Of a DNA stretch of 64,000 bases, positions 57,332 through 64,000 are shown in pieces. Source of the stretch: Aliikangiella coralliicola (GTDB lineage Bacteria > Pseudomonadota > Gammaproteobacteria > Enterobacterales > Kangiellaceae); contig NZ_ML660161.1 of the NCBI RefSeq assembly GCF_007004725.1, forward strand, positions 62,001 through 126,000, in the 5' to 3' direction. The translations under genes and the position numbers were made by a program. Each line of letters opens with the position of its first letter. The stretch's first letter is position 1. The notes under the pieces were generated by a model that saw nothing but the letters and a program-made list of their open reading frames with translations, was not told the DNA's origin and ran no database searches.

Positions 57332-58513
57332 TTAATGAACTGGTTTTTTAGATAGTAGATTATAGGCCTGTAACAATTGGGGATCGTCGAGTAAGCTCAC
57401 ACTATAGGGATTTTTTCCCTCTGTTTGTTCAAATTCGACATCAGGTTTTACGCCGACATCCTGGATTTTGTTTCCTAGTGGAGAAAAATATTCCGCAGTA
57501 GTTAATTTGACTCCAGATTCGTGATTGAGAGGAACAATCGATTGAATAGACCCTTTTCCGTATGAATTTTCACCAAAAATCAAAGCCTTGTGATGATCTT
57601 TTAAAGCAGCAGCTAAGATTTCACTGGCAGAGGCCGAGCGATTATTGATGACGACAACCACTTTCAAATTGCTTAATGGGGCCTTCGTGTGAGCGTAGTA
57701 AGTTTGATTAGAGTCATCGGTTCTTCCGTTTGAAATCAGCAATTTACCTTTGGGTATAAAGAGATCGGATAACTCAACGGCAACTTCCATAACACCCCCA
57801 GGGTTATCTCTTAGATCAATGATTAACTTTTCTAACTCGTGTTCCTTAGAGAGATCTTTAATGGCGTCAACAAATTCACTAACGCTGTTAAGCGTGAATT
57901 GTGAAATTGCAATATAACCGGTGTTATCAGGCAATTGTTGGCTGGTAATGCTTTCTAATAGAATAATTTCTCTTTGCAAATCATAGTCTTGTGGTTTTGC
58001 AAATTCAGCTGCGGCGACGGTGAGATTGACTGAAGAGCCGACTTCGCCTTTCAGCATTGTATAGGCTTCCATGACCGGAATGAACTGAATTTCTCGCTGA
58101 TCAATATGAGTCACTATCATGCCCGGTTTAATACCAGCGCGAGCAGCGGGACTATTTTTAACGACTTCGGCTACTTCGATACCATATTTATGATCGTTAA
58201 AACTCAACCCTATTCCAGCATATTCTCCCTCATTATCAGTATTGAACCGCTCAAACTCTTGTGGTGACAGATATTTTGAGTGTCTATCTAAACTGCCTAC
58301 CATGCCTCTAATCGCGGCACGTAAAAGATCAACGTCATCCACCGGTTGAACGTAAGAGGACTTTATCTGATAGTAGGCTTCGGAAAATGCGCGCAACTCA
58401 TCGAGTGGTAGCGGCTCTTTTTCAGCTTTGGCATGAACAAAACCTGCATAAAAAATAAACATGCAGAACGACAACTGTTTCAATAAGGTGGTGCCATTAT
58501 TTGGGAAGTTCAT
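57332..58513 (-). CDS. ctpA: C-terminal processing peptidase (S41, CtpA)
   Basis: 393 residues. N-terminal membrane segment (FCMFIFYAGFVHAKA), likely a cleaved signal. S41 N-terminal helices, PDZ domain about 90-165 (GIGLSFNDHKYGIEVAEVVKNSPAARAGIKPGM), then the Ser/Lys dyad S295 (NNRSASASEIL) and K320 (SYGKGSIQ). Trims cell-wall hydrolases in the periplasm in Pseudomonas, with an LbcA-type partner. It is shorter than E. coli Prc and matches CtpA. envC, which precedes ctpA in many relatives, is absent here; the upstream gene is divergent ydbH. Confidence 0.93.
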   Translation of the reverse strand: MNFPNNGTTLLKQLSFCMFIFYAGFVHAKAEKEPLPLDELRAFSEAYYQIKSSYVQPVDDVDLLRAAIRGMVGSLDRHSKYLSPQEFERFNTDNEGEYAGIGLSFNDHKYGIEVAEVVKNSPAARAGIKPGMIVTHIDQREIQFIPVMEAYTMLKGEVGSSVNLTVAAAEFAKPQDYDLQREIILLESITSQQLPDNTGYIAISQFTLNSVSEFVDAIKDLSKEHELEKLIIDLRDNPGGVMEVAVELSDLFIPKGKLLISNGRTDDSNQTYYAHTKAPLSNLKVVVVINNRSASASEILAAALKDHHKALIFGENSYGKGSIQSIVPLNHESGVKLTTAEYFSPLGNKIQDVGVKPDVEFEQTEGKNPYSVSLLDDPQLLQAYNLLSKKPVH

Positions 58514-58684
58514 TCAGTCACTCGATTTTAGTTAGTTTCAAGTTTTAATATAGCCAAGCCGCTCTCATACAACAATCAATTTTGCCTCATTTTTATTTAT
58601 GAATAGATTTTATTAGCAGAATAGTGTTTATTATTCCTATTTCTTGTTATCAGTCATTCAGCTTAGCATTATTGATGCTTGTAC

Positions 58685-58704
58685 CTGCCAGAAGTTACTG
58701 GCAG
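58685..58704. promoter_or_regulatory. Hairpin in the ctpA-ydbH divergent region
   Basis: CTGCCAG, loop AAGTTA, CTGGCAG: a perfect 7-bp stem 30 bases upstream of the ydbH ATG, with further GCTT/AAGC pairing outside. Could be an operator or an mRNA leader hairpin. Confidence 0.4.
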
Positions 58705-58733
58705 TTGTAAGCTTTTGAGGAAGTTTTCAGGTT

Positions 58734-61193
58734 ATGGTTAATCGTTTCAAACTGGTTGCTGTTGTTCTGTTGTTCCTGATTTTATTCAGCTATGCCACTT
58801 TTCCCTGGTGGGCTGCAAATTTGGCAGCGCGCTTTTTACCGGAAAATATGTCACTGACTAATATTGAGATTGGCTATCCCGGTTTGCACGGTGTTAGCGT
58901 CAATCGAGTCGAAATAAAAGTTGCGCAAATTGATATTCAATTGACAAATTTCTCGCTGGATTATTCGTTGGAAAAAATAAAAGCTGAAGCGATTTCACTG
59001 CAGTTTTTGAACGAGAATAATGAGAAAGCCAGTACGCCTGAAAACCAATTTAAACTTGATTTGCCCACAATCGATTTTTCTAGCCTCTATCAGCAACTTA
59101 AATTTTCTGAGGTGCAAATTGATCAGGTAAAAGTTATTCGACAAGAAAAAGAAATTAACATCAGCGATATTAAACTGAAGCTGGAGCAGGCTGGAAAGGC
59201 GGAAATGGCTTTTCAGTTAGTTAAAGGTCCTCTGATTGCACAAACCAGGAACACTCGTTTACTGGTCAATATTAGCGAAGAGAAAACCACTGCAAATTTG
59301 GAAGTCGAAGGAAATAAGTTGCTATCAATGATGTATAAAATTGATAGCAATCGCCGAGAGGTTTCATTGCAGCTGGACGTTAATCGCTTCTATTTAGTGG
59401 TGAAGGAGCTGATTCCGCCTGAAATGTTAAAAGCGTATCTGAAAAATATTGATGAGGCTTTAGTTAATGAAATTAACATTGATGGTCAAGTTAATATTCA
59501 ATTGGTGCAGGATGATCAATTACAAAAGCTACACAGCGAATTGAGTTATCTTGGCACATTGAGAAGTTCTCCGTTTACCGAACAACCTGTTCAGTTATCA
59601 GTCAATAGTGTTAGCGAATCTAACAGCTTTCCATTTGAGCTGAATACTAAGCTTCGCTTGAGTTCAGATCAAAGCCTTAACTTTAAACCCAATCAAATGA
59701 CGATTGATAAGCCTGACGTTAGTGTTGAAACGGTGGTATTAATTGATGCCGAACATTTTCAGTTAATAGAGCCTCAGATTCATACTCAATTTAATGAAGT
59801 TGATTTACCAGATAATAAATTGCGTGTAGATCAGTTGGTCACTCGTAGCCAAATTAGCACTGTCGACTTAAATCTTTTTTCTCTTGAAAACATCCAGGTT
59901 GAAACAAAGATAAACAATGCAATTGTTAATTTCAGGAATGCAAAAAGTGAATCGGAAATAGTAGCCTCTATCTCGGGCAAGCTGGAATTGACCAGTTTAG
60001 ACTCAGGGAATATTTCTGGAACATTAGCGATTAAACCAATAAAGACACCTCAATGGATGCCTTCTGAGGATAACCAGGTTTCGGTGGCGCTGTCTGGTAT
60101 TAACCAATCACTGACTAACGGCAAGATCAAAATATCAATGCAGGATAGTTTCGGAGAGATTTCGGATATTCCCTATCAACAGGCATCAGCTGATTTACTT
60201 TTGAACATTGAAGAAAAAGTTGTTGCGGGAAATGGGGAAATTAAGTTAAACGAATCGATCGTTTCTCCATTTGAAGTCTCATTGGATAGAGAAAATGGCT
60301 ATCTCGACGTGAATTTGCCAAAGCATGATATTGACCTGGAACTGGTAAATTTTTTGATTCAATCTCTTGAACTTTCCGATTTACCGGAAATTGCGTTTGA
60401 ATCTGGTGAGTTGAGCCATCAGGGAAACTTTGTTCAACGCGAGAATTTGTTGGTCGATAATCGAGCCAGACTGAGAGGGGCTGATATTCAATTTGGAAAA
60501 AATACAATCGTTGATGTTAATCTGGATGCTCAGTTAAAAAGTCTCGACCCGGTTGCTGCTTCTTCACAAATAACAGGTGAGAAAATAGTTTTTGCGAGTG
60601 ATCTGGAAATGACTGATTTTAATACTCGTTTGCTGCTGGATAACAATAACCGGTTAAATATACAAAAACTCGGTCTACGCCTTTTGGGCGGTACGCTCAG
60701 TGGAGAGCAGATCGTTATTGAAGGCGGCCAGATATTACCATCAGAAATTAAAGTGAAAAAAATGTCGTTAACTGAGTTAGTGTTTTTCACAAAAATGGAT
60801 GCTTTATTTGCGGAGGGAGATATTGATCTAAATATTCCAGTTAAAAACGATGGCGATAAAATTGTTGTTGAAAATGCGACATTTAAAAGTCTTAATAAAG
60901 GAATTATACGATATAGTACCGGCACTCCACTGGATGAATCGAGTAATATTGCACTAAAAGCATTAGAGAACTTTCATTTTACAGAGTTGAGCGGTGATTT
61001 TGGATATGATAAGAATGAACAATATCATATAAAGATTCATTTACTGGGCAATAACCCAGATTTGTATGATGGTTATCCAGTAGACTTTGTATTAAATATA
61101 TCTGGCAATTTACCGGGACTATTTAAGTCACTATTTTTAACGGGGAGTTTCGAAGAGGCGATTCTCAACTCTGTTAAGACAGGTTCACAGTAA
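58734..61193 (+). CDS. ydbH: YdbH, AsmA/TamB-like intermembrane transport protein
   Basis: 819 residues. One N-terminal membrane helix (LVAVVLLFLILFSYATFPWW), then a very long repeat-poor beta structure of the AsmA-like kind, expected to form a bridge between inner and outer membranes. The C-terminal region (RYSTGTPLDESSNIALKALENFHFTELSGDFGYDKNEQYHIKIHLLGNNPD) is the diagnostic YdbH/dicarboxylate-transport-like motif. Together with TamB and YhdP it carries phospholipids to the outer membrane in E. coli, where YnbE is its outer-membrane partner. Followed by ynbE and ydbL. Confidence 0.93.
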   Translation: MVNRFKLVAVVLLFLILFSYATFPWWAANLAARFLPENMSLTNIEIGYPGLHGVSVNRVEIKVAQIDIQLTNFSLDYSLEKIKAEAISLQFLNENNEKASTPENQFKLDLPTIDFSSLYQQLKFSEVQIDQVKVIRQEKEINISDIKLKLEQAGKAEMAFQLVKGPLIAQTRNTRLLVNISEEKTTANLEVEGNKLLSMMYKIDSNRREVSLQLDVNRFYLVVKELIPPEMLKAYLKNIDEALVNEINIDGQVNIQLVQDDQLQKLHSELSYLGTLRSSPFTEQPVQLSVNSVSESNSFPFELNTKLRLSSDQSLNFKPNQMTIDKPDVSVETVVLIDAEHFQLIEPQIHTQFNEVDLPDNKLRVDQLVTRSQISTVDLNLFSLENIQVETKINNAIVNFRNAKSESEIVASISGKLELTSLDSGNISGTLAIKPIKTPQWMPSEDNQVSVALSGINQSLTNGKIKISMQDSFGEISDIPYQQASADLLLNIEEKVVAGNGEIKLNESIVSPFEVSLDRENGYLDVNLPKHDIDLELVNFLIQSLELSDLPEIAFESGELSHQGNFVQRENLLVDNRARLRGADIQFGKNTIVDVNLDAQLKSLDPVAASSQITGEKIVFASDLEMTDFNTRLLLDNNNRLNIQKLGLRLLGGTLSGEQIVIEGGQILPSEIKVKKMSLTELVFFTKMDALFAEGDIDLNIPVKNDGDKIVVENATFKSLNKGIIRYSTGTPLDESSNIALKALENFHFTELSGDFGYDKNEQYHIKIHLLGNNPDLYDGYPVDFVLNISGNLPGLFKSLFLTGSFEEAILNSVKTGSQ

Positions 61194-61347
61194 ATATTGA
61201 TTGAATTTGCGTATTTAGGGGAGCTGATTTTAGGCCTTTTAATCATCATAGATTATGAGCCTGATACAAGGAATATTAATTATTCAGTTCAAATTCATTA
61301 AAAATAGACTATGATTGCGTCTATTCAAAGGTTACAAGAGACAAACT

Positions 61348-61566
61348 ATGTTAAGTCCATCGTCTTTACCAGAAACGCCGTCTTTTTTAAGACTATCGGG
61401 TGTCGCGCTTTTAATTGCATTAACAGCGGCTTGCAATCCAACGGTTCGAGTTGAAGCGCCGACGGAGCCAATTCGAATAGAAGCTAATATCACGATTAAT
61501 CATGAAATTAAAATTGTTGTTGAAAAAGACGTAGAAGAAGTTCTTGCTGAAGACGACCTTTTCTAG
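61348..61566 (+). CDS. ynbE: YnbE, outer-membrane lipoprotein partner of YdbH
   Basis: 72 residues from ATG 61348; an in-frame TTG 11 codons earlier is less suitable. Lipobox LTAAC (residues 26-30), then TVRVEAPTEPIRIEANITINHEIKIVVEKDVEEVL ... DDLF, closely following E. coli YnbE including the DLF end. The polypeptide adds a beta layer that extends the YdbH groove at the outer membrane. Its stop lies 28 bases before the ydbL ATG. Confidence 0.93.
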   Translation: MLSPSSLPETPSFLRLSGVALLIALTAACNPTVRVEAPTEPIRIEANITINHEIKIVVEKDVEEVLAEDDLF

Positions 61567-61594
61567 AAACCAGGAATTAATGAGGATTATTAAC

Positions 61595-61921
61595 ATGAAA
61601 TTATTTTATCAATCGATCATCATTTTATTTTTAGCTTTCAGTAGTTCTGTTATTGCGTCTGAACTCACTGCGCCAAAAAAAGCGGGTATTATCGGTGAAA
61701 GGTTTGACGGTTATGTGGGCATCATTAAGAATGCTTCGCCAGAAATTAAAGCATTGGTTAAAAATGTGAATAATAAGCGAAAAGAACGTTACAAAGCGAT
61801 TGCCAAAAAACGTAAGCAATCTCTACAGACAGTGCAGCAAATTGCGGGAGAATCTGCATTGAAAAAAACAGTAAAAGGTAATTATATTTTTCTAAAAAGC
61901 AAAGGCTGGGTTAAGAAGTAA
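61595..61921 (+). CDS. ydbL: YdbL (DUF1318), periplasmic helper of YdbH-YnbE
   Basis: 108 residues from ATG 61595 (GAGGA eight bases upstream), the E. coli length. Signal peptide MKLFYQSIIILFLAFSSSVIAS. The mature part follows DUF1318: KKAGIIGERFDGYVGIIKNASPEIKALVKNVNNKRKERYKAIAKK, ending in GNYIFLKSKGWVKK. Thought to keep YnbE from oligomerising prematurely. Last gene of the operon; a strong terminator follows. Confidence 0.93.
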   Translation: MKLFYQSIIILFLAFSSSVIASELTAPKKAGIIGERFDGYVGIIKNASPEIKALVKNVNNKRKERYKAIAKKRKQSLQTVQQIAGESALKKTVKGNYIFLKSKGWVKK

Positions 61922-61993
61922 TCACATCGTTATGATTGCAGTGATTTGAGCTGTGATCTTGCAGACGATGTGAGCAATTGGTGTTAATCATTC

Positions 61994-62020
61994 AAGGCGG
62001 AATATTCCGCCTTTGTTTTT
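61994..62020 (+). terminator. Rho-independent terminator of ydbH-ynbE-ydbL
   Basis: AAGGCGGA, loop ATAT, TCCGCCTT followed by TGTTTTTT; the arms can extend to 10 bp as a perfect palindrome. 73 bases after ydbL. Confidence 0.9.
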
Positions 62021-62067
62021 TCTGAGTATTTCTGATCTAGCGTACCTGGATTGAGTTGGACACTAAA

Positions 62068-62667
62068 TTATTCAGTTAACTGATTACTCGTAAAACACTT
62101 TCGACTGCTAAATTGCTGATAAAATTTTTCTATTGTCGGATATCCTTCTCGCCAGTTAATGTCTGAATGACGAAAATCCAGGTAAGCCAGTGCACTCAAT
62201 AAGTTGATGTGCAACACGGTAAATTCGTCAGGCAGAATCGCTAATCGAGTTTCGATATCTTTTAGCGTTCGTGAGATGGCATTGTTATATCGCTGCCACC
62301 AGAATTCAGACTTAATGCCATCTTTATCGCGTAAAAACTCGATACGTCTGGCGACGCTAACGTCAATGAGCCCTGAGCAAATTGAGTAAAATGTTTTCAG
62401 TCGCCAGTCGGCATAAATTGGATTAAATAATTCTCCGCCGGTATGGGTAGCATCAAGATAGTCGCAAATCACTTCGCTGTCAGCAATGGTTTCGCCGTCA
62501 GCAACCAGGCATGGCACTTTCCCTAACGGGCTGGCCGCTAGAAAAGATTCCTTATCCTCAAACGGGTGGGCTTCGATAAAGTTAATTTGCGCTTCAATTC
62601 CAATCTCTGATATAACCATTCTAACGCAATTAGCGTAAGGCGAGGATTTGGTGTAGTAAAACTCCAC
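62068..62667 (-). CDS. Glutathione S-transferase family protein
   Basis: 199 residues. Thioredoxin-like N domain (MEFYYTKSSPYANCVRMVISEIGI; Ser in the activating position region), the cis-Pro and glutathione contact PLGKVPCLVADGETIADSEVICDYLD, and an all-helical C domain. GTG start with AAGGAG upstream. Substrate unknown; similar to YibF-type stress GSTs. Alone between the ydb operon terminator and the divergent four-TM gene. Confidence 0.92.
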   Translation of the reverse strand: MEFYYTKSSPYANCVRMVISEIGIEAQINFIEAHPFEDKESFLAASPLGKVPCLVADGETIADSEVICDYLDATHTGGELFNPIYADWRLKTFYSICSGLIDVSVARRIEFLRDKDGIKSEFWWQRYNNAISRTLKDIETRLAILPDEFTVLHINLLSALAYLDFRHSDINWREGYPTIEKFYQQFSSRKCFTSNQLTE

Positions 62668-62812
62668 GATAGCTCCTTTTTATTTTGAATCTGCTGTTTT
62701 AGACAAATCGAAGTTGCTGGATTGGTTTTGGCCAATCGTTGTTTGCTAATATTGTTAGCTAAATGATCTGATCTGTTTGAAACCCATTATTTGAATAGGC
62801 ATTATAAACCCA

Positions 62813-63322
62813 ATGGAAAGCGAAGCAGAAGCTAAAGCCGCAGAAAATACCGATAACCCTTATCAATCGCCGCAATCACAAATTGGGGTTGAGTTTGAGC
62901 CCGAGACTTATCAAGGAAGTATCTATAATATATTATCGATCGCCGTGGCGACTTTATTTGGTTCTGTGCTGGCTGCCGGGTTATTACTGCAAAGTAATTT
63001 TGAAAAGTTTGGGCAAAAGCGACAAGCGATTGTTACACTCTTTTTAACAATTATCGCGACTATCGGATTGTTGTTTGCCAGCCTGTTTATCGACTACCCT
63101 TCTTCGTTACTTTATTTGCTGATCAATTTTTTAGCTGCGGTCATTGTATTACCACTCACAGGCTTTCTTCAGGGAAAGTCGATAGACGATCATGAGTATT
63201 CCGATCGACCGTTCCATTCCATATTTCGCGCAATCGGCATAGGATTGGTTTGTATGATTGGATTAGGCGTGATGTTGATGACCGCACTAATGTTGTATCT
63301 AAACTTTGCGCAACCTTATTAA
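62813..63322 (+). CDS. Four-helix membrane protein, function unknown
   Basis: 169 residues. A polar, acidic N terminus (about 1-35) containing the motif DNPYQSPQS, often seen at the start of small DUF membrane proteins, then four hydrophobic helices (about 37-60, 72-94, 97-115, 140-165). No signal peptide. No good ribosome binding site before the ATG. I do not recognise the family beyond the NPYQSP-type N terminus. The stop codon sits inside the third repeat copy at 63316. Confidence 0.65.
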   Translation: MESEAEAKAAENTDNPYQSPQSQIGVEFEPETYQGSIYNILSIAVATLFGSVLAAGLLLQSNFEKFGQKRQAIVTLFLTIIATIGLLFASLFIDYPSSLLYLLINFLAAVIVLPLTGFLQGKSIDDHEYSDRPFHSIFRAIGIGLVCMIGLGVMLMTALMLYLNFAQPY

Positions 63323-63334
63323 CCTGAACTCGGG
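63316..63334. repeat. Dispersed near-palindromic repeat, copy 3
   Basis: TTATTAACCTGAACTCGGG; its reverse complement matches 3620-3638 at all 19 bases. It overlaps the stop codon of the four-TM gene. Confidence 0.65.
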
Positions 63335-63352
63335 TTTACTAATTCGTTATTG

Positions 63353-64000
<648 letters not shown>

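Overview
The window is a piece of a gammaproteobacterial chromosome. The evidence is the E. coli-like gene order ygfB / pepP-ubiH-ubiI, with zapA-6S RNA-fau-rpiA running the other way, plus cutA-dsbD, fxsA, groES-groEL, ctpA-yibQ and ydbH-ynbE-ydbL. Base composition is AT-rich by eye. TonB receptors, large secreted proteases, c-di-GMP proteins and a GlyGly-CTERM protease suggest a marine, protein-degrading heterotroph. A Kangiella/Aliikangiella-type bacterium is my guess, not something the sequence proves. I see no rRNA, tRNA, insertion sequence, prophage or CRISPR array.

Layout. 1-11.5 kb: 3' end of ung, a 977-residue DUF349 coiled-coil protein, a membrane-anchored CadC-type regulator with an acetyltransferase, a secreted esterase, a second acetyltransferase, an RND exporter, a PAS protein, and DUF924 and DUF1801 proteins. 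11.5-21.5 kb: a class III adenylate cyclase, then the conserved ubiquinone/cell-division/6S RNA/rpiA block, including two genes below 60 codons (a ZapB/SlyX-like coiled coil and a 42-residue membrane peptide). 21.6-29 kb: a RegB/RegA redox two-component system, a TonB-dependent receptor, an AT-rich gap and an unrecognised secreted Cys protein. 29-33 kb: an operon of a response regulator with a dead GGDEF domain, cutA and dsbD. 33-43.6 kb: fxsA, a 1504-residue Reg_prop/PAS/GGDEF/EAL sensor, a Kef-type antiporter and a SWIM-SNF2 helicase. 43.7-45.9 kb: groESL behind a perfect CIRCE operator that overlaps a sigma-32-like promoter. 45.9-58.5 kb: seven genes for peptidases or envelope enzymes (M61, M16, a lysyl-endopeptidase-like GlyGly-CTERM protease, a PKD metallopeptidase lipoprotein with a partner lipoprotein, YibQ, CtpA) and a DUF938 methyltransferase. 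58.7-64 kb: the YdbH-YnbE-YdbL intermembrane lipid-transport operon, a GST, a four-TM protein and the 3' part of a GH63/YgjK-like glycosidase.

How the parts fit. Several genes concern redox and quinone state: UbiH and UbiI make ubiquinone, RegB carries the quinone-binding heptad and redox cysteine of its family, and DsbD/CutA handle periplasmic thiols and metals. Signalling is rich (cAMP, c-di-GMP, PAS, CadC-type). The best candidates for something little described are the 42-residue membrane peptide with its own ribosome binding site and terminator, the secreted six-cysteine protein, the dual CIRCE/sigma-32 chaperonin promoter, the response regulator with two degenerate modules ahead of cutA-dsbD, and a dispersed near-palindromic repeat (CCCGARTTCAGGTTAA) lying at gene ends. 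I found no multi-gene defence or other clearly novel system here.
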